In this document: piece after piece, positions 13,352-19,279 of the stretch | Numbering within the stretch: position 1 is the stretch's first letter | Layout: each line of letters opens with the position of its first letter | Origin: CAZLNV01 sp964561095 | GTDB lineage: Bacteria > Bacillota_I > Bacilli_A > RF39 > UBA660 | Length of the DNA stretch: 19,279 bases | Assembly (NCBI GenBank): GCA_964561095.1 | Contig: CAZLNV010000016.1 | Span: 1 to 19,279, forward strand | Direction: 5' to 3' | The notes under the pieces: model-generated | What the model was told of the DNA's origin: nothing | Database searches by the model: none | Seen by the model: the letters and a program-made list of their open reading frames with translations, nothing else | Position numbers and translations under genes: made by a program

Positions 13352-14779
13352 ATGGATTTAGGAAAAACACAAAAAATTATTGAAGAACAAGAAAAAAAAT
13401 TGCTTGAAAGCAATGATGATTTTTCAACTGATGAAAAAGAAAATTTAGTTCAAATGCTACAACAAGCGGACAAAGAAATTGAAGCTTTAGTTAAGATAAG
13501 GCTACAACTTGCAAGACTTAATGAATATAATGATGTTAAAAGAAAAGAACCGGGTACAGAAGGCAGGATGAAAATTTTAGCTATTAAAGAAGCAGATGAT
13601 AAGACTATTGAAGAAGCTAATAAATTTTTGGAAGAACATCTATTATTACGAGATTATATGTTTGGATATCCTGCGGCAATGACTGAAGATAATAGTGTTA
13701 CTACATATTTAAAAAATATTGAGTCTAAATTATATTATATGAATAATTGCGGTGACTCAAGTCCATTGACTCGCGGTAATTATCAGATGGATAGTAAAGT
13801 TTATGAGCAAAAAACTTTAGACTTGTTTTATGAAAACTTAGGAGTAAAAGCTGAAGACTACTGGGGATATATAACAAGTGGCGGAACAGAGGGCAACTTT
13901 TGGGGATTAAGGACAGGATTTGAGATATATCCAAATGGGACATTATATTTTTCAGAAGATGCACATTACAGTATTCCAAAATTTACAAGACTAATTGATA
14001 AAAAGAAAGATCCGGATGCTAGTGTCAAAATATTTAATGATTGTCAGATACCAAGCATAAATGGAAAAATAGATACTGAAAAATTATTGGAGACTATTAT
14101 AAAAAAATATGATTCAGATCATTCTCCAGCAATTATTTCTTTAACTTGGGGTACTACAGTGCTTGGAAATATAGATGATGTTGAATATATTTCTAACAAA
14201 TTAAAAGAATTGGATATACCACATTATATACATCTTGATGCAGCATTATATGGAGGAATTCCAAAGAACCAAGTTAATGCACCTAGTATAAAAAATTTAG
14301 AAGCTTTAGGGGTTGATTCTGTTTCAATAAGTCTCCACAAGTATTTGGGCGCTTCATCAACAAATGGTATTCTAATTTGTAAGAAGGATGTATTAAATAA
14401 AAAAAATAATCTTCAAATAGAATATATTGGTCAAGAAGATCCTACATATTTAGGTTCAAGAAATTTTGTACCTTTATCAACATACAATAAAATAATGAAT
14501 TTATATCAAAGAACTGATGAAAATGATTATGAAAAAAATATTAATTATTTTATGCAAAGAGCTGATGAAAAAGGGCTTGAATACTCAAGAATTGGTAATG
14601 GAAATATAATTGTTCTAAAATTAAAAAATAAAGAGTTAGCTAAGAAGTATCAGTTGGCAACGTTTGGAGAAAATAATGGATATGCTCATATTATTATTTT
14701 TCCTCATCATAAGCAAGAAATCATCGATGAATTGATAGATGACTTTGCACCAAAAAAGGAGTTAATTCTTTCAAGATAA
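13352..14779 (+). CDS. PLP-dependent amino acid decarboxylase, histidine-decarboxylase-like
   Basis: 475 residues with a strong AAGGAGGG ahead of the ATG. Residues 1-100 are a charged, partly coiled-coil extension not found in the usual bacterial histidine decarboxylase of about 380 residues. The core is group II: ITSGGTEGNFWGLRTGFEIY (174-193), SEDAHYS with His205 stacking on PLP, TWGTTVLGNIDD (265-276), LDAALYGG with Asp296 contacting the pyridine nitrogen, and SISLHKYLG with Lys330 for the Schiff base. Two motifs differ from Morganella-type HDC as I recall it: SxSGHK is SISLHK, and GSRNG is GSRNF. These flank the active site, so the substrate may not be histidine. The neighbours (importer, tRNA-Trp, Trp T-box, Trp-rich ORF) suggest Trp to tryptamine, by inference only. 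Confidence 0.87.
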   Translation: MDLGKTQKIIEEQEKKLLESNDDFSTDEKENLVQMLQQADKEIEALVKIRLQLARLNEYNDVKRKEPGTEGRMKILAIKEADDKTIEEANKFLEEHLLLRDYMFGYPAAMTEDNSVTTYLKNIESKLYYMNNCGDSSPLTRGNYQMDSKVYEQKTLDLFYENLGVKAEDYWGYITSGGTEGNFWGLRTGFEIYPNGTLYFSEDAHYSIPKFTRLIDKKKDPDASVKIFNDCQIPSINGKIDTEKLLETIIKKYDSDHSPAIISLTWGTTVLGNIDDVEYISNKLKELDIPHYIHLDAALYGGIPKNQVNAPSIKNLEALGVDSVSISLHKYLGASSTNGILICKKDVLNKKNNLQIEYIGQEDPTYLGSRNFVPLSTYNKIMNLYQRTDENDYEKNINYFMQRADEKGLEYSRIGNGNIIVLKLKNKELAKKYQLATFGENNGYAHIIIFPHHKQEIIDELIDDFAPKKELILSR

Positions 14780-14782
14780 AAT

Positions 14783-14852
14783 GCTAAGAAAAAAATAATA
14801 AATTGTTGACAAACACAATGAAAAATATTATATTATTTTTATACATCTTAGC
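14783..14852. repeat. Inverted repeat flanking the tRNA-Trp promoter
   Basis: GCTAAGA (14783-14789) and TCTTAGC (14846-14852), a perfect 7-bp pair 56 nt apart. The left half is just after the decarboxylase stop and the right half ends 2 bases before the tRNA. In a read-through transcript it could form a stem next to the tRNA 5' end. Confidence 0.4.
14806..14834 (+). promoter_or_regulatory. Promoter of tRNA-Trp and the T-box/trpS operon
   Basis: TTGACA (14806-14811), 17 nt, TATATT (14829-14834). No terminator lies between the tRNA and the T-box and I see no separate promoter for the T-box, so this promoter probably serves both. It is almost a copy of the decarboxylase promoter. Confidence 0.7.
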
Positions 14853-14854
14853 GT

Positions 14855-14928
14855 AGGGGTATATTTCAATGGTAGAATATCGGTCTCCAAAACTGCAGAT
14901 GCGGGTTCAATCCCTGCTACCCCTGCCA
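14855..14928 (+). tRNA. tRNA-Trp (anticodon CCA)
   Basis: The acceptor stem AGGGGTA pairs fully with TACCCCT; G is the discriminator base and CCA is encoded. The D-loop contains AATGGTAG. The anticodon loop CTCCAAA carries CCA, which reads TGG. The T-arm is GCGGG TTCAATC CCTGC. Two imperfect pairs are visible (outer D-stem, outer anticodon stem), not unusual. The 74-nt gene is followed about 20 nt later by the T-box that should bind this same tRNA. The 3' end must be cut from a transcript that continues into the T-box. Confidence 0.95.
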
Positions 14929-14939
14929 ATTTTTTAAAT

Positions 14940-15163
14940 CGATGATTTGGAATAGTAATTGTAAAAATTAATACTTTAGAGAGTAACGGTTGGTGAAATG
15001 TTACATATTAATTTACAATGAATGGTTCAATGAGAGTTTCTCTGAATTATAGTAGGAGAAAACGGATGTCTTACCGTTAGAAGAGAACATATATGATGGT
15101 ATATGAAATTAGGTGGCTATAAGAATATTATCTTATCCTTTTTTTGAGGATAAGATTTTTTTT
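14940..15163 (+). promoter_or_regulatory. Trp-specific T-box riboswitch with intrinsic terminator
   Basis: Stem I opens with GGAATAGTA (14949-14957). ATTGTAAA…TTAAT pairs with ATTAATTTACAAT. The distal part has AGAGAG and the loop GGTTGGTG inside GTAAC/GTTAC. The specifier is TGG (15023-15025) within GAATGGTTCA. Stem III is AACGG/CCGTT (near 15060-15078). The antiterminator has AGG + TGGC (15114-15117) with ATAAGA/TCTTAT and CCT closing. TGGC pairs with the G-CCA end of tRNA-Trp. The competing terminator is ATCTTATCC/GGATAAGAT (15130-15138, 15148-15156) with a T-run to 15163. Uncharged tRNA-Trp should allow read-through to the following genes. Confidence 0.9.
15130..15163 (+). terminator. T-box terminator hairpin
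   Basis: A 9-bp stem, ATCTTATCC with GGATAAGAT, loop TTTTTTTGA, and eight T (15156-15163). The left arm is shared with the antiterminator (TCTTAT, CCT), so the two are mutually exclusive. SD GGAGG follows directly. Confidence 0.88.
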
Positions 15164-15172
15164 GGAGGTAAT

Positions 15173-15220
15173 ATGGGAAAACGATGGTGCAATGTAATTA
15201 ATTATGAAATGTGGAGGTAA
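15173..15220 (+). CDS. 15-codon Trp-containing leader ORF between T-box and GNAT gene
   Basis: The ATG at 15173 has GGAGG 4 nt upstream, right after the T-box terminator. The peptide is MGKRWCNVINYEMWR, with TGG codons 5 and 14. The sequence GTGGAGG across codons 13-15 is also the SD of the GNAT gene, whose ATG at 15223 lies two bases after the TAA. A ribosome halted at Trp14 would cover that SD, and one that terminates could re-initiate. The design recalls the B. subtilis rtpA (anti-TRAP) leader, where a Trp T-box is followed by a Trp-rich leader peptide (rtpLP). It shares INxxMWR-like residues with the Trp-rich ORF at 13195 (INMWR), a weak likeness. Confidence 0.7.
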   Translation: MGKRWCNVINYEMWR

Positions 15221-15222
15221 AA

Positions 15223-15921
15223 ATGTATAAAATAATAAACTATGATAAATTTAAAATTAGTGAAAATGAAAAAATTCAAAATGCGATAAAAGAGTATATA
15301 GTTGAATCATGTTTGGAAATTGCAAATAGTGCACAATTTCCAACAGATTATAATGATGTTAAAGATCACCTATTTGAAGATGATAGTTATATAAGAATGT
15401 TTATAGTAGAAGAGAAAGAAAATCAAGTAATACCTAATATTAAAGGGTTCTTAATATCGGCTTTATTTAAAGGATATAATGATAATACGATATTGCATTG
15501 TCATGGTATCATCTTACATCCAGATATCCAAGGATTAGGATTAAGCAAGGCTTTAGTTGCTGAGGCAATTAAAATGACTAATCCAAATATATTAACGGCA
15601 AAAACACATAATCCAAGATGCTTTAATTCCTTTGCAAATTGTTATAAATCAATAGCATATTACCCTAATGAATACAATGTGTTAGATGATGACATACGTA
15701 AAGTAGCAGCAAGTGATCCGTTTATTAGTGTAGTTAATGATGACTTAGTATATAAGAATGCATATCCTGATGAAAAAATACAGCAGACAAACAGAAACAA
15801 TGGAGTGAAATCAATATTTCAAAAATTAGATTCTACTGATGCTCAAGCTATAGTTGTTATTTTAGATGATTCAAAATTAAATATTGAGCAAGGAATAAAA
15901 AGGACTAGGAAGCTTATATAA
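15223..15921 (+). CDS. GNAT-family N-acetyltransferase under Trp T-box control
   Basis: 232 residues from the ATG at 15223, with GGAGG (15213-15217) upstream. A GTG four codons earlier sits inside that SD and is rejected. The acetyl-CoA-binding motif A is ILHPDIQGLGLSKALVAEAI (about 97-116) with the Q-x-x-G-x-G type P-loop. The N-terminal half (SAQFPTDYNDVKDHL) and the C-terminal 70 residues are not familiar. It contains no Trp, in line with a gene needed during Trp shortage. It overlaps the M20 gene by one base. Acceptor unknown: Trp, tryptamine, a Trp-containing peptide or an aminoacyl-adenylate-like TrpS inhibitor are possible, none shown. Confidence 0.78.
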   Translation: MYKIINYDKFKISENEKIQNAIKEYIVESCLEIANSAQFPTDYNDVKDHLFEDDSYIRMFIVEEKENQVIPNIKGFLISALFKGYNDNTILHCHGIILHPDIQGLGLSKALVAEAIKMTNPNILTAKTHNPRCFNSFANCYKSIAYYPNEYNVLDDDIRKVAASDPFISVVNDDLVYKNAYPDEKIQQTNRNNGVKSIFQKLDSTDAQAIVVILDDSKLNIEQGIKRTRKLI

Positions 15922-16991
15922 TGAACGAACTAGAATTATTATCTAAATTAGTTACATATAAAACAGTTTATAAAAAGTATAATGAATTTGATAAATGTTT
16001 TGATTTTATTGAAGAATATTTGAAAGACTCGAAATCAAAATTATATATAAAAAAGTATAAACATAATAATGATAAAATGATCTTAATCAGTAATTCTGTT
16101 GGATGTCAGTACGATATAGTGTTTTGTGGCCATATTGATGTTGTTCCAGGGGAGTCAAAACTATTTAGACCCAGAATTATTAACAACAGATTATATGGAC
16201 GTGGCTCTATAGACATGAAAGGCCATGTAGCTATAATGATTAATATGATGAAAGAAATTGATAATTCAAAAAAGATTGCATTAGTATTAACAAGTGATGA
16301 AGAACGCGGAGGGTTTAATGGCCTACCATATTTAATTGAAAATAAATATATTAATACCAAATTAGCAATAGTTCCTGATGGAGGAAATAATTTTGAATTA
16401 GTAGCTGAAGAAAAAGGAGTTTTACAATTAAGGGTTATTAGTGAAGGAAAAGAAGCACACTCATCAAGGCCTTTTGATGGTGTAAATGCAATAAAAAAAT
16501 TAACAGATTTATATTCACACTTATTAAAGAAATATCCTTTGCCAAAAAAAGAAAAAGATTACAGGAGCAGTATTAATTTAGGCATAATAAAAGGTGGAGA
16601 TGCACTAAATAAGGTGCCAAATAAGGCATATATGGAATTAGATATTAGACATATAAATAGTGACAAAAAAGAAGACTTTATAAATTTGATTCAAGGATTT
16701 GATTCAACTCTTAAAATAAAAGTATTAGCAGAAGGCTATTCATTTTTTACAGATTTAGACAATGAGTATATAAAAAAATATATTTGCTGTTCTGAAAAGG
16801 TACTCAAAAGAAAAGTTAAAATTAAAAGATGTGAAAGTAGTGGTGATGCTAGATTTTTTTCTAAAAACAATATACCATGTGTTATAATGAATGCAGAAGG
16901 TGGAAACATTCATGGTAAAAATGAATATATAGAAATAAATAGTATAGAAAAGTTAAAAGAAATATATAAAAAAATAATAAAAGAAATATAA
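15921..16991 (+). CDS. M20-family metallopeptidase/deacylase (ArgE/DapE-like)
   Basis: 356 residues. The di-zinc site is intact: FCGHIDVVPG (His71, Asp73), GRGSIDMKGH (bridging Asp98), TSDEERGG (Glu127 catalytic, Glu128), VPDGG (Asp153) and a C-terminal His331 in GGNIHGKNEY. A dimerisation/lid domain with EAHSSRPFDG (His180) lies between. The length and motifs fit ArgE/DapE/CPG2/aminoacylase relatives, which cleave an N-acyl or peptide bond. The start overlaps the GNAT stop by one base (TAATG). In the Trp T-box operon it may free Trp from peptides or N-acyl-Trp. Substrate not seen in sequence. Confidence 0.87.
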   Translation: MNELELLSKLVTYKTVYKKYNEFDKCFDFIEEYLKDSKSKLYIKKYKHNNDKMILISNSVGCQYDIVFCGHIDVVPGESKLFRPRIINNRLYGRGSIDMKGHVAIMINMMKEIDNSKKIALVLTSDEERGGFNGLPYLIENKYINTKLAIVPDGGNNFELVAEEKGVLQLRVISEGKEAHSSRPFDGVNAIKKLTDLYSHLLKKYPLPKKEKDYRSSINLGIIKGGDALNKVPNKAYMELDIRHINSDKKEDFINLIQGFDSTLKIKVLAEGYSFFTDLDNEYIKKYICCSEKVLKRKVKIKRCESSGDARFFSKNNIPCVIMNAEGGNIHGKNEYIEINSIEKLKEIYKKIIKEI

Positions 16992-17005
16992 GGAGGAATT
17001 TTATT

Positions 17006-17986
17006 ATGAAAAGAGTTTTAACAGGGTTACAACCAACAGGTGTAATAACATTAGGAAATTATATAGGGGCAATTAAGCAAATGGTAGAGTTTCAAAATGA
17101 ATATGAATCATTTATATTCGTTGCGGACTTACATTCTATTACTGTTCCACAAGATAAAGAACTTATATCAAAAAATACAAAAAATCTAATAGCTCTTTAT
17201 TTGGCTTGCGGAATAGACCCAAAAAAGAATGTGATATTTATTCAATCTGAAAATGTATACCATGCAAGTTTATCTTGGTTATTAGAATGCAATACTTATT
17301 TTGGAGAATTATCTAGAATGCATCAATTCAAAGAAAAAAGTAAAAATAAAGAAAATTTTACAGTAGGATTATTTACATATCCTGCTTTAATGGCAGCAGA
17401 TATTCTTCTATATGATATTGATTACGTACCTGTTGGTATAGATCAAAAACAGCATGTTGAAATAACTAGAGATATAGCTATCAGATTTAATAAGAAGTTT
17501 GGAGAAACGTTTACTGTTCCAGAACCACTAATTTCTACAACAGGAACAAAAATAATGGATTTACAAGATCCAAATAAAAAAATGAGTAAATCATCTCCAA
17601 ATCCAAAAGGAGTTATAAGGTTATTAGATGACCTAGACTCTATTAGAAAAAAGATTATGGGAGCAGCTACAGATAGTGAATCAATAGTAAAATTTGATGC
17701 AGATAATAAGCCGGGTATTTCAAATCTTATGAATATTTATAGTTCATTAACAAATAAAGATATGAAAGAAATAGAAAAAGAATTTGAAGGATGCAACTAT
17801 GGAACGTTTAAGAAAAAAGTAGCAGATGTTGTAGTAGAAGAAGTATCAAAGATTCAAGAAAAGTATAATTATTTCATTAATTCAGATGAATTAGATAAAA
17901 TATTAGATGCAGGGGCAAAGAAAACAATAAAGATTGCAAAAGCAAAATATGAACTTGCAAAAAATAATATGGGGATTCATAGATAA
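17006..17986 (+). CDS. trpS: Tryptophanyl-tRNA synthetase
   Basis: 326 residues, normal for bacterial TrpS. The class I HIGH-like signature is TLGNYIGA (15-22), and the KMSKS loop is KKMSKSSPNP (191-200). Asp132 in AADILLYDIDYVPVGIDQKQH is the conserved Trp-amino-group ligand. GLQPTG at the N-terminus and the Trp-tRNA binding helices at the C-terminus are present. SD AAGGAGG; the gene follows the M20 gene by 14 bases and ends the operon at a terminator. The T-box at 14940-15163 would raise its expression when tRNA-Trp is uncharged. Confidence 0.96.
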   Translation: MKRVLTGLQPTGVITLGNYIGAIKQMVEFQNEYESFIFVADLHSITVPQDKELISKNTKNLIALYLACGIDPKKNVIFIQSENVYHASLSWLLECNTYFGELSRMHQFKEKSKNKENFTVGLFTYPALMAADILLYDIDYVPVGIDQKQHVEITRDIAIRFNKKFGETFTVPEPLISTTGTKIMDLQDPNKKMSKSSPNPKGVIRLLDDLDSIRKKIMGAATDSESIVKFDADNKPGISNLMNIYSSLTNKDMKEIEKEFEGCNYGTFKKKVADVVVEEVSKIQEKYNYFINSDELDKILDAGAKKTIKIAKAKYELAKNNMGIHR

Positions 17987-18032
17987 ATACAAAAAGATTC
18001 TCAAATAATTTATTAATAATTTTTAAAATATT

Positions 18033-18061
18033 AAAAGCACATTAAAAGTGCTTTTTGTTTT
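18033..18061 (+). terminator. Intrinsic terminator of the trpS operon
   Basis: AAAAGCAC (18033-18040) pairs with GTGCTTTT (18048-18055), 8 bp, loop ATTAAAA, followed by TG and a T-run. Confidence 0.85.
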
Positions 18062-18116
18062 TAAATATTTAATTTATATGTAATTGTAAAAACAAGTAAT
18101 TAGTGATAGACTTACA

Positions 18117-19279
18117 ATGGCGAATAATATGAAAGAAAATAAAAAATCTAAAAAAAGAATGAAATTAATATTAGTTATAGTAGGAATACTTTTATTTCTA
18201 TGTGTTTTAACTTTTATATCATACAAAATGTTTTTTGATAAAGAAAAAATAATTATAGATTATGGAGATGAATTAGTAAAGATTGAAATAAGTGATGATA
18301 TTAATAGTACAGTAGTTCTTCCTGAACCTAAGAAAAAAGAAGGTTATAAGTTTAGTTATTATAAAATTAATGGAGAATTATTTAATGAAAACTCAGTATC
18401 AGATATACGCAGGTCAATCACATTATATCCTGTCTACATTAAAGAAGATACAGAAGTTACAAACGTAACATTTGAATTAGATGAATCATATGATAAAGAA
18501 ACTATTACAGTAGATTTTGTAAAAGGTGGAGAAATTATTTTACCTGCTGTTCCACAGAAACACAGATACATTTTTATAGGTTGGAAAGATTCAAAAGGTA
18601 ACTTTGTACATAATGGAGATATTTTAACAGAAGACTTAATGATCATTATTCCTATATGGGAAGAAAATAAAAACATTTCTAAAGATGGATATACTTGTGA
18701 GTATGAATATGACGCTGTATGTGAAATAAATAATAAATATGAATGTGAATGTAAAAAGCAAGGTAATGCAATAATAGAATCTTATCAATGTTCAGCTGGT
18801 ACATATAGTGAAAAAGAAAATAAGTGTATAATAAAAGAAGATGCAACACCAACTTGTAATACAGGTACATATGATGAAGCAAGTGGCGGATGCAGAGTAA
18901 CAACTAATACAATAAAAAAATGTGCTAAAGGAGATTTAATACAAGGAATGTGCTACTATAATGCACTACCAGGTTGGGATTCAGCAGAAGCTGCCTGCGT
19001 TGGATTTTACTTTGGACTTATAGCTAATAAATGCTATAGAAGTGAAGCAAAACCTGTAACAGCATGCCCAAGTGGATATAAATTAGAAAGTAGTACTTGT
19101 TATAAAACAGTAAAAGCTGACATGTGTAAATCAGGGTATGAATTAATAGAAGAAGATGGTAAAAAAGTATGTATTAGTAAAATTAATAAAACACCAGTAT
19201 ATAAATGTAATGAAGGATATACTTTAGAAGATTATCTTTGCATACAAAAATATACAACTTCTTCAGAATATAAAAGCGA
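18117..19279 (+). CDS. Membrane-anchored Cys-rich surface protein with InlB-type repeats, 5' part
   Basis: Open to the window edge (387 codons visible, no stop). Start ATG at 18117, preceded by GTGAT 9 nt upstream; a second in-frame ATG at 18129 is possible and neither has a strong SD. A Lys-rich start is followed by one membrane segment (about 16-38, type II). Two Listeria-Bacteroides/InlB-type repeats follow: one ending LFNENSVSDIRRSITLYPVY, the other with RYIFIGWKDSKGNF and ending IIIPIW. Then come short Cys-pair modules, CxxGTYxxxxxxC twice and CxxGYxLxxxxC about three times. Probable surface adhesion or host-interaction protein. Function not known. Confidence 0.8.
   Translation, partial: MANNMKENKKSKKRMKLILVIVGILLFLCVLTFISYKMFFDKEKIIIDYGDELVKIEISDDINSTVVLPEPKKKEGYKFSYYKINGELFNENSVSDIRRSITLYPVYIKEDTEVTNVTFELDESYDKETITVDFVKGGEIILPAVPQKHRYIFIGWKDSKGNFVHNGDILTEDLMIIIPIWEENKNISKDGYTCEYEYDAVCEINNKYECECKKQGNAIIESYQCSAGTYSEKENKCIIKEDATPTCNTGTYDEASGGCRVTTNTIKKCAKGDLIQGMCYYNALPGWDSAEAACVGFYFGLIANKCYRSEAKPVTACPSGYKLESSTCYKTVKADMCKSGYELIEEDGKKVCISKINKTPVYKCNEGYTLEDYLCIQKYTTSSEYKS

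Noticed and set aside
14948..14976. Promoter TTGGAA…AATACT inside the T-box
   Set aside because: Both hexamers are part of Stem I (GGAATAGTA and the ATTGTAAA arm); a start after them would remove half of the T-box.
15211..15222. Upstream GTG start for the GNAT gene
   Set aside because: The GTG is part of the GTGGAGG that serves as SD for the ATG at 15223, so it has no ribosome binding site of its own.
18434..18903. Two minus-strand ORFs opposite the surface protein
   Set aside because: They have low-complexity Tyr/His/Leu content due to the opposite strand, and the plus-strand frame is continuous with recognisable InlB-type repeats.
1..19279. Mobile elements, prophage or CRISPR array
   Set aside because: No transposase, integrase, phage gene, terminal repeats or regularly spaced repeats were found on either strand.
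1..19279. UGA-as-Trp code (Mollicutes type)
   Set aside because: The YbaK-like gene ends properly at TGA before the next SD/start, and Trp codons in TrpS and others are TGG; the tRNA-Trp anticodon is CCA.

Overview
The window is strongly AT-rich, and its genes have good AGGAGG-type ribosome binding sites. TGA acts as a stop (for example at the end of the YbaK-like gene), so this is not the Mycoplasma code. Gene content (Trp T-box, COG2984/4120/1101-type amino-acid ABC transporter, InlB-type repeat surface protein, Lys-rich membrane protein, AbrB/ASCH/ABC cassette) suggests a low-GC Firmicute, probably an uncultured gut Bacilli/Erysipelotrichia/RF39-like or clostridial lineage. A run of exactly 100 N shows that this is a draft scaffold, perhaps a metagenome bin.

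Layout. (1) 1-1704: tail of a possible gene, a shared terminator, a thioredoxin-like lipoprotein (minus) and a divergent Lys-rich membrane protein. (2) 1728-5006: a radical SAM protein with a DUF4130-type partner (DNA modification/repair pair), followed by a translationally coupled, divergent GroEL-like gene cut by the N gap. (3) 5031-7813: JAMM/MPN protein, AbrB-like regulator, ASCH protein and an ABC-2 exporter. (4) 7814-8252: AT-rich intergenic DNA without a gene. (5) 8253-9856: rRNA-type methyltransferase and RluA-type pseudouridine synthase, ending in a bidirectional terminator. (6) 9942-18061: a tryptophan-centred locus. (7) 18117-end: the start of a membrane-anchored Cys-rich surface protein with InlB-type repeats.

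The tryptophan locus is the most interesting part. A minus-strand operon encodes a YbaK-like aminoacyl-tRNA deacylase and a TrpXYZ-type ABC importer. Divergent from it, with the two -35 boxes inside one inverted repeat, a promoter drives a 35-codon ORF with three Trp codons and then a histidine-decarboxylase-like PLP decarboxylase. Next comes a second, almost identical promoter, tRNA-Trp(CCA), and about 20 nt later a T-box riboswitch with a TGG specifier and a TGGC bulge that matches the G-CCA end of that same tRNA. After the T-box terminator lies a 15-codon ORF (MGKRWCNVINYEMWR) with two Trp codons; its penultimate Trp codon and last codon contain the Shine-Dalgarno sequence of the next gene. 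Then follow a GNAT acetyltransferase, an M20 metallopeptidase/deacylase and TrpS. Uptake, consumption, charging, the tRNA itself and two layers of Trp sensing thus lie side by side. The T-box, tRNA and TrpS are well supported. The Trp specificity of the importer follows from known families, and that of the decarboxylase, deacylase, GNAT and M20 proteins is inferred only from position.
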